In this document: positions 10,367 to 13,270 of the stretch, piece by piece
How positions within the stretch are numbered: the first letter of the stretch is position 1
Layout of the letters: every line of letters starts with the position of its first letter
Made by a program: the position numbers and the translations under genes
The notes under the pieces: generated by a model
Database searches by the model: none
What the model saw: the letters and a program-made list of their open reading frames with translations, nothing else
What the model was told of the DNA's origin: nothing
From: UBA2206 sp049303905
GTDB taxonomy: Bacteria; Patescibacteriota; Minisyncoccia; Moranbacterales; UBA2206
Length of the DNA stretch: 13,270 nt
Assembly: GCA_049303905.1 (NCBI GenBank)
Contig: JBAQNP010000001.1
Location: 1 to 13,270 of the forward strand
Direction: 5' to 3'

Positions 10367-11131
10367 CTAACTTTCCAAAAAAGTATTTATTTCTTCCATG
10401 GTCTCACCATCTGCAAATTTTTTTTCTAACTCTGAAATAAATCCTGACTTATCTTCAGATTTATCAAGTTTTTCTATTAATTTTAAGAAAAATTCTTTTA
10501 TATTGTATGGTACTGGAAAATCTAATTCCATTTCAAGCAATTTAGAAACATCAAGGCCATCAAAAGAACTGCCAATTAGACCATCCCAAGAAGCATAGTT
10601 GCTTGTTTCCTGCGGACACTCCTGTGTTATTTTATTAAATAGAAGAGTTTGTAGCTCATAGGCTCTAATTTCTCCTTCATTCTCATCTCCGAATACCTCT
10701 TTGATTTTATGTCTGAATGTTTTTAATAATCTCGCAATTTCTTCACGATATATTTCTTGCTCTGTGTAAAATTCCTTAGTCAAATTAATGATAAATTTTT
10801 TCACATTATATTTAGAATCTTCCGGAAGATCCAGTAGGCATCCTTTTGAATATTCTTCATTATCTTCTCCTATAAGTTTTCGAAAGGCCGTATAACTCCC
10901 AAGCTCAATTCCTGACTCCCTAGCCCTTTCTTCAAAAGCAGTATATTTTTTTTCTAATGCTAATGAATAGAGTTCTCCTAATTTTGCTTCCGCTCTGTTA
11001 GCTAGTTGGTCCGTTAAATAACCTATAGTTTCAGTATATGAATTATATCTTCTTTCATCTTCAGTTTCGTTAGGCTCATATTTTTTTCTAGACAATATGT
11101 TAGAGTCAAATGGTTCTGGGTTTCCAATCAT
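10367..11131 (-). CDS. 254-aa hypothetical acidic protein
   Basis: This 254-aa protein is unrecognised. It is rich in Glu, Lys and Asp, is predicted mostly helical, and has no signal peptide or TM helix. Visible segments: an opening MIGNPEPFDSNILSRKKYEPNETEDERR; helices around 35-75 (YLTDQLANRAEAKLGELYSL); a basic stretch RLLKTFRHKIKEVFGDENEGE (about 138-158); an aromatic patch NYASWDGLIGSSFDGLD (about 182-198); and a terminal acidic helix (KSGFISELEKKFADGETMEEINTFLES). It is the last gene of the cluster, 59 bases after the 227-aa gene, and a terminator follows. The ATG at 11131 has no Shine-Dalgarno; TTTAAT nine bases upstream could be a -10 box of a leaderless message. Likely a structural or regulatory cytoplasmic protein; function open. 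Confidence 0.6.
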   Translation of the reverse strand: MIGNPEPFDSNILSRKKYEPNETEDERRYNSYTETIGYLTDQLANRAEAKLGELYSLALEKKYTAFEERARESGIELGSYTAFRKLIGEDNEEYSKGCLLDLPEDSKYNVKKFIINLTKEFYTEQEIYREEIARLLKTFRHKIKEVFGDENEGEIRAYELQTLLFNKITQECPQETSNYASWDGLIGSSFDGLDVSKLLEMELDFPVPYNIKEFFLKLIEKLDKSEDKSGFISELEKKFADGETMEEINTFLES

Positions 11132-11190
11132 TTTAGTTTTATTAAATTGATTATTTTTTATTTTGTCGTAGTATTTTAATTTATAATATA

Positions 11191-11874
11191 CTACATTCTC
11201 CAGTCCGATATTCTATTTAAAGATTCAGAAAGAACAGTCTCATTATTTTTGTCTATATATGTAGATAAAAAATCTAACAGAAATATTTTAGCTTGTGATA
11301 AATTTTCTTTTTTTAACGTTTCTTTATTTTTTTCACTTTTTTTAACATTTTCATAATCTCCAATTATAAAATCAAATTCGAATTCCTCATCAATTTTTCT
11401 GACCATAATCATATAGCAGTCGCAATTTAAGTGAATATTTTTTTCAGTTGCCTTGGTTACTTCTTTTATAAAAGTATCAATTAATTCTTCCCATTGTTGT
11501 TGATATATAGTCATCTGGTTGCCTGAATATTTCTCAGCATCTTTGCTATAATTCCAAGAGTTTGGCAGAGCGGTCCAGCCATTTATATTTAAGGGGCTCA
11601 TTAAAACCTTTTCTTTCTCAGAATCATAATAATAGACATGCATTCCTGAATTATCACCATGCTCCGAATTTGTTTCCAATTTCAATCCAGCTTCCCTTGC
11701 TAGTCCATAATTCTCAACTGATTCTTTGGCTTTACATGGCATTCGAAAAGATTTCATAACCAAAAAATCAATGTGCTCAATTTTCCCATCTTTCAAATAT
11801 GGAAACTCTATCTTTGAAATTTTGTTTCCTTCAAAACCTTTTCCAAAACCACTTTCTTTATAAAATTTTTCCAT
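11191..11874 (-). CDS. 227-aa hypothetical protein next to NUDIX gene
   Basis: This 227-aa cytoplasmic protein has no family that I recognise. The first half looks beta-rich (ISKIEFPYLKDGKIEHIDFLVMKSF, residues about 19-43, and MHVYYYDSEKEKVLMSPLNINGW, about 78-100). The second half has helices around a Cys pair in LNCDCYMIMVRKIDEEFEFDFIIGDYE (about 148-174). A Lys-rich linker and a closing helix follow (AKIFLLDFLSTYIDKNNETVL). The ATG at 11874 is one base after the NUDIX stop, so the two are co-translated from one message; no Shine-Dalgarno is visible. It ends 59 bases before the 254-aa gene. The tight linkage suggests a shared job with the NUDIX enzyme, but the sequence gives no substrate. 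Confidence 0.6.
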   Translation of the reverse strand: MEKFYKESGFGKGFEGNKISKIEFPYLKDGKIEHIDFLVMKSFRMPCKAKESVENYGLAREAGLKLETNSEHGDNSGMHVYYYDSEKEKVLMSPLNINGWTALPNSWNYSKDAEKYSGNQMTIYQQQWEELIDTFIKEVTKATEKNIHLNCDCYMIMVRKIDEEFEFDFIIGDYENVKKSEKNKETLKKENLSQAKIFLLDFLSTYIDKNNETVLSESLNRISDWRM

Positions 11875-11875
11875 A

Positions 11876-12286
11876 TTATTTATTTTTCACATTAATAAAT
11901 TCTTCTATGATTTTTTTGTCATGATCAATGATATCTAGTTTTTCAATTTCGTGAGGTGCAAAGAAGGCAAAACCTACTCCCTCACCGAGCGAAATATCAG
12001 ATATTTTATTTTCAAAAAAAGCTGTGAAGACGTGAATTTTCCCAGTGTACCAATCCTTATAATTGAAAGTTTTAAACAGCTTTATTTTTTTCAGTTTTAT
12101 CCCAAGCTCCTCTTTTATTTCTCGCCGAATAGCTATTTCAGAAGTTTCCCCTTCTTCAATGCCACCACCAAACATACACCATTTTCCAGGTTGATATCTA
12201 CGTGCCAAACTTTTCTTTTGTAATAATATTTCATTTCGTTCATTGAGAAATAATATTGTCGCAAAGTTATGTTCTTCTAGAGTCAT
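11876..12286 (-). CDS. NUDIX hydrolase
   Basis: This is a 136-aa protein with a complete Nudix box Gx5Ex7REUxEExGU: Gly41, Glu47, Arg55-Glu56, Glu59-Glu60 and Gly62 within GGGIEEGETSEIAIRREIKEELGI. The box helix binds the divalent metal that hydrolyses nucleoside-diphosphate-linked substrates such as (d)NTPs, oxidised nucleotides or NDP-sugars. The domain order is ordinary: beta strand ATILFLNERNEILLQKK, YQPGKWCMFGGG, box, then FTAFFENKI. Length is typical for small MutT-like enzymes. The strand-and-W pattern (PGKWCMFGGG) is seen in 8-oxo-dGTPase-like members, but substrate cannot be assigned. The ATG at 12286 has no clear Shine-Dalgarno. It is 35 bases after the membrane-protein gene and one base ahead of the 227-aa gene. 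Confidence 0.92.
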   Translation of the reverse strand: MTLEEHNFATILFLNERNEILLQKKSLARRYQPGKWCMFGGGIEEGETSEIAIRREIKEELGIKLKKIKLFKTFNYKDWYTGKIHVFTAFFENKISDISLGEGVGFAFFAPHEIEKLDIIDHDKKIIEEFINVKNK

Positions 12287-12303
12287 TTTGAGCGTTGTTA
12301 AAA

Positions 12304-12323
12304 AATATTTTAAATAAAATATT
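12304..12323 (-). terminator. possible weak A/T-only terminator after the membrane-protein gene
   Basis: AATATTTT (12304-12311) and AAAATATT (12316-12323) form a perfect 8-bp stem with loop AAAT. Several T residues follow on the minus strand. The stem has no G or C and overlaps the stop codon of the membrane-protein gene, so termination would be partial at best. Confidence 0.3.
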
Positions 12324-13270
12324 AAATTCTAGATAAAAATACAAATAAATAACTAGTAATTACACCAACTACAATTTCGATAATAATAGATATAAAGAAT
12401 AGAATGGTCTTTCTTTTTTCTTCTTTTAGAGATTTATTCTTTGCTTTTTCCGCCTCTCTTGTTAGCGTTAAGTAGCTTTTCGTTTTGTTGCCAGCAAGGC
12501 TTTCAACCCAGATACCAAAAATAATAGCTGTAAACGAGGATATCACGATAAAACATAAGCCTTTCAAAAGCATGAAATTTTGAGAATTTTTTGCTATATA
12601 TCCAATCAAAAAGTCAATTTTTTGTATACTGTCGTTGGCGCTATTTTGGACAAACTGGGAAGTAGTGTCAATTTCTTCTTTATTAAAATTAGCGGTTATG
12701 AAATATGTAGTAATGATAGTACTTATTAAAAAAAATAATCCAGCAAGAAGGCCTATTGCTCCACTTTTTTTCATAATAAAACCTCTCCATTTTTCACATG
12801 GCACTATAATTGAGTTTATCTGATTTGTGAGGAGGGCTTCTATATCAGACCCCCAACTTCTAGCGGTGTGCTTTATTGATATGCGGAATTCACCAGTAAA
12901 ATTAAAGCGGAAAATCGGCACATCATTATCCTCTATGATATTTTCCAAGGGTGTTGAAATAATCATCAATTCAATCTCCTGTTTTTCTGGGATTTTTTTA
13001 TCTTCAAATTGAATTAAATAGCTCCATGTCATTTTTACAGATTCGGATATCACTGGCTTAATTTCATTATAACTAATCAATTCATTGTAATTACCAAGCA
13101 AAACGGATGATTCGTCATCATAATAAATTCGTGTTTGAAGTTGTATTATTAACCAGCCGAGCATTATCGCTCCATTTATGATATAATTACGGCATAACAA
13201 AATAAACACAAAAATGCCGTATGCAAACAAAAACAAATTTTCAAGTGCTTCCCATGGAAGTGCGCGCCGA
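12322..13270 (-). CDS. multi-pass membrane protein, 5' end beyond the window
   Basis: The frame is open from the right edge to TAA at 12322, giving about 315 residues. A TTG at 13236 could be a start, but the frame continues upstream without a stop (RRALPWEALEN precedes it), so I treat the gene as truncated by the window. Hydrophobic segments: LFLFAYGIFVFILLC and INGAIMLGWLIIQL near the visible N-terminus; then a soluble beta-rich part of about 115 residues (DESSVLLGNYNELISYNEIK through VPCEKWRGF); then SGAIGLLAGLFFLISTIITTYFI; LLKGLCFIVISSFTAIIFGIW; a charged loop (REAEKAKNKSLKEEKRK); and TILFFISIIIEIVVGVITSYLFVFL. No family was recognised. Five TM helices are therefore visible. It lies 35 bases upstream of the NUDIX gene and may be co-transcribed with it. 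Confidence 0.7.
   Translation of the reverse strand, partial: RRALPWEALENLFLFAYGIFVFILLCRNYIINGAIMLGWLIIQLQTRIYYDDESSVLLGNYNELISYNEIKPVISESVKMTWSYLIQFEDKKIPEKQEIELMIISTPLENIIEDNDVPIFRFNFTGEFRISIKHTARSWGSDIEALLTNQINSIIVPCEKWRGFIMKKSGAIGLLAGLFFLISTIITTYFITANFNKEEIDTTSQFVQNSANDSIQKIDFLIGYIAKNSQNFMLLKGLCFIVISSFTAIIFGIWVESLAGNKTKSYLTLTREAEKAKNKSLKEEKRKTILFFISIIIEIVVGVITSYLFVFLSRI

Noticed and set aside
12635..13012. Plus-strand frames opposite the membrane-protein gene
   Set aside because: Short, without start signals; the minus-strand frame shows coherent TM helices and is much longer.
1..13270. Recoded UGA (code 25, as in Gracilibacteria/SR1)
   Set aside because: Conserved genes such as gyrA are full length without reading through TGA, and TGA ends the ATPase gene and the upstream ORF sensibly.

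Overview
This window looks like a chromosomal segment of an uncultured, AT-rich bacterium, most likely of the Candidate Phyla Radiation / Patescibacteria (Parcubacteria-like). The placement is an inference. It rests on low G+C, short intergenic distances, many small unassigned genes, a GxxExxY protein inside an inverted repeat, a TrmB-type regulator, and an MBL hydrolase close to gyrA. TAA, TAG and TGA all act as stops, so the standard bacterial code fits. No rRNA, tRNA, CRISPR array, transposase or integrase was seen.

Left third (1-3900), almost all minus strand. Transcription runs from about 3900 down to a strong terminator at 139-201. In that order come: a structured leader (3730-3864); a 35-aa cysteine-rich microprotein (3610-3717) with its own terminator; a GHKL-type ATPase and an overlapping DUF4325/STAS-like gene (3387-2141), driven by a near-consensus promoter embedded in palindromic operators; a second, homologous structured leader (1895-2021); a broken second copy of the microprotein gene (1746-1883); an OMP-decarboxylase-like gene; and an orotate-phosphoribosyltransferase-like gene. 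A 37-bp direct repeat occurs at 2103-2139 and 3506-3542, with a degenerate third copy at 3885-3913. One copy therefore stands ahead of each of these three units. This repeat-bounded, twice-represented 'leader RNA + Cys peptide' arrangement around a possible partner-switching ATPase module is the least explained and most interesting part of the window.

Middle (3900-8170), plus strand. It holds an MBL-fold hydrolase preceded by a 16-codon upstream ORF that overlaps its start, a GxxExxY (PD-(D/E)XK-like) gene enclosed by 33-bp inverted repeats, a one-TM small protein, and a full-length gyrA. gyrA has its own predicted promoter and a leader that can fold into a nearly gap-free three-way junction. 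A bidirectional terminator at 8131-8169 closes the region.

Right third (8190-13270), minus strand. A TrmB-like regulator heads an operon with a 95-aa unknown protein, an HD-GYP-like phosphohydrolase and a 60-aa unknown protein. Upstream lies a second cluster: a multi-pass membrane protein running off the right edge, a NUDIX hydrolase, and two unknown cytoplasmic proteins that end at a terminator at 10297-10319.

The two pyrimidine-type enzymes lack several residues that bind phosphate or PRPP in their families, so their substrates should not be assumed. All calls come from reading motifs in the sequence; no database search was possible.
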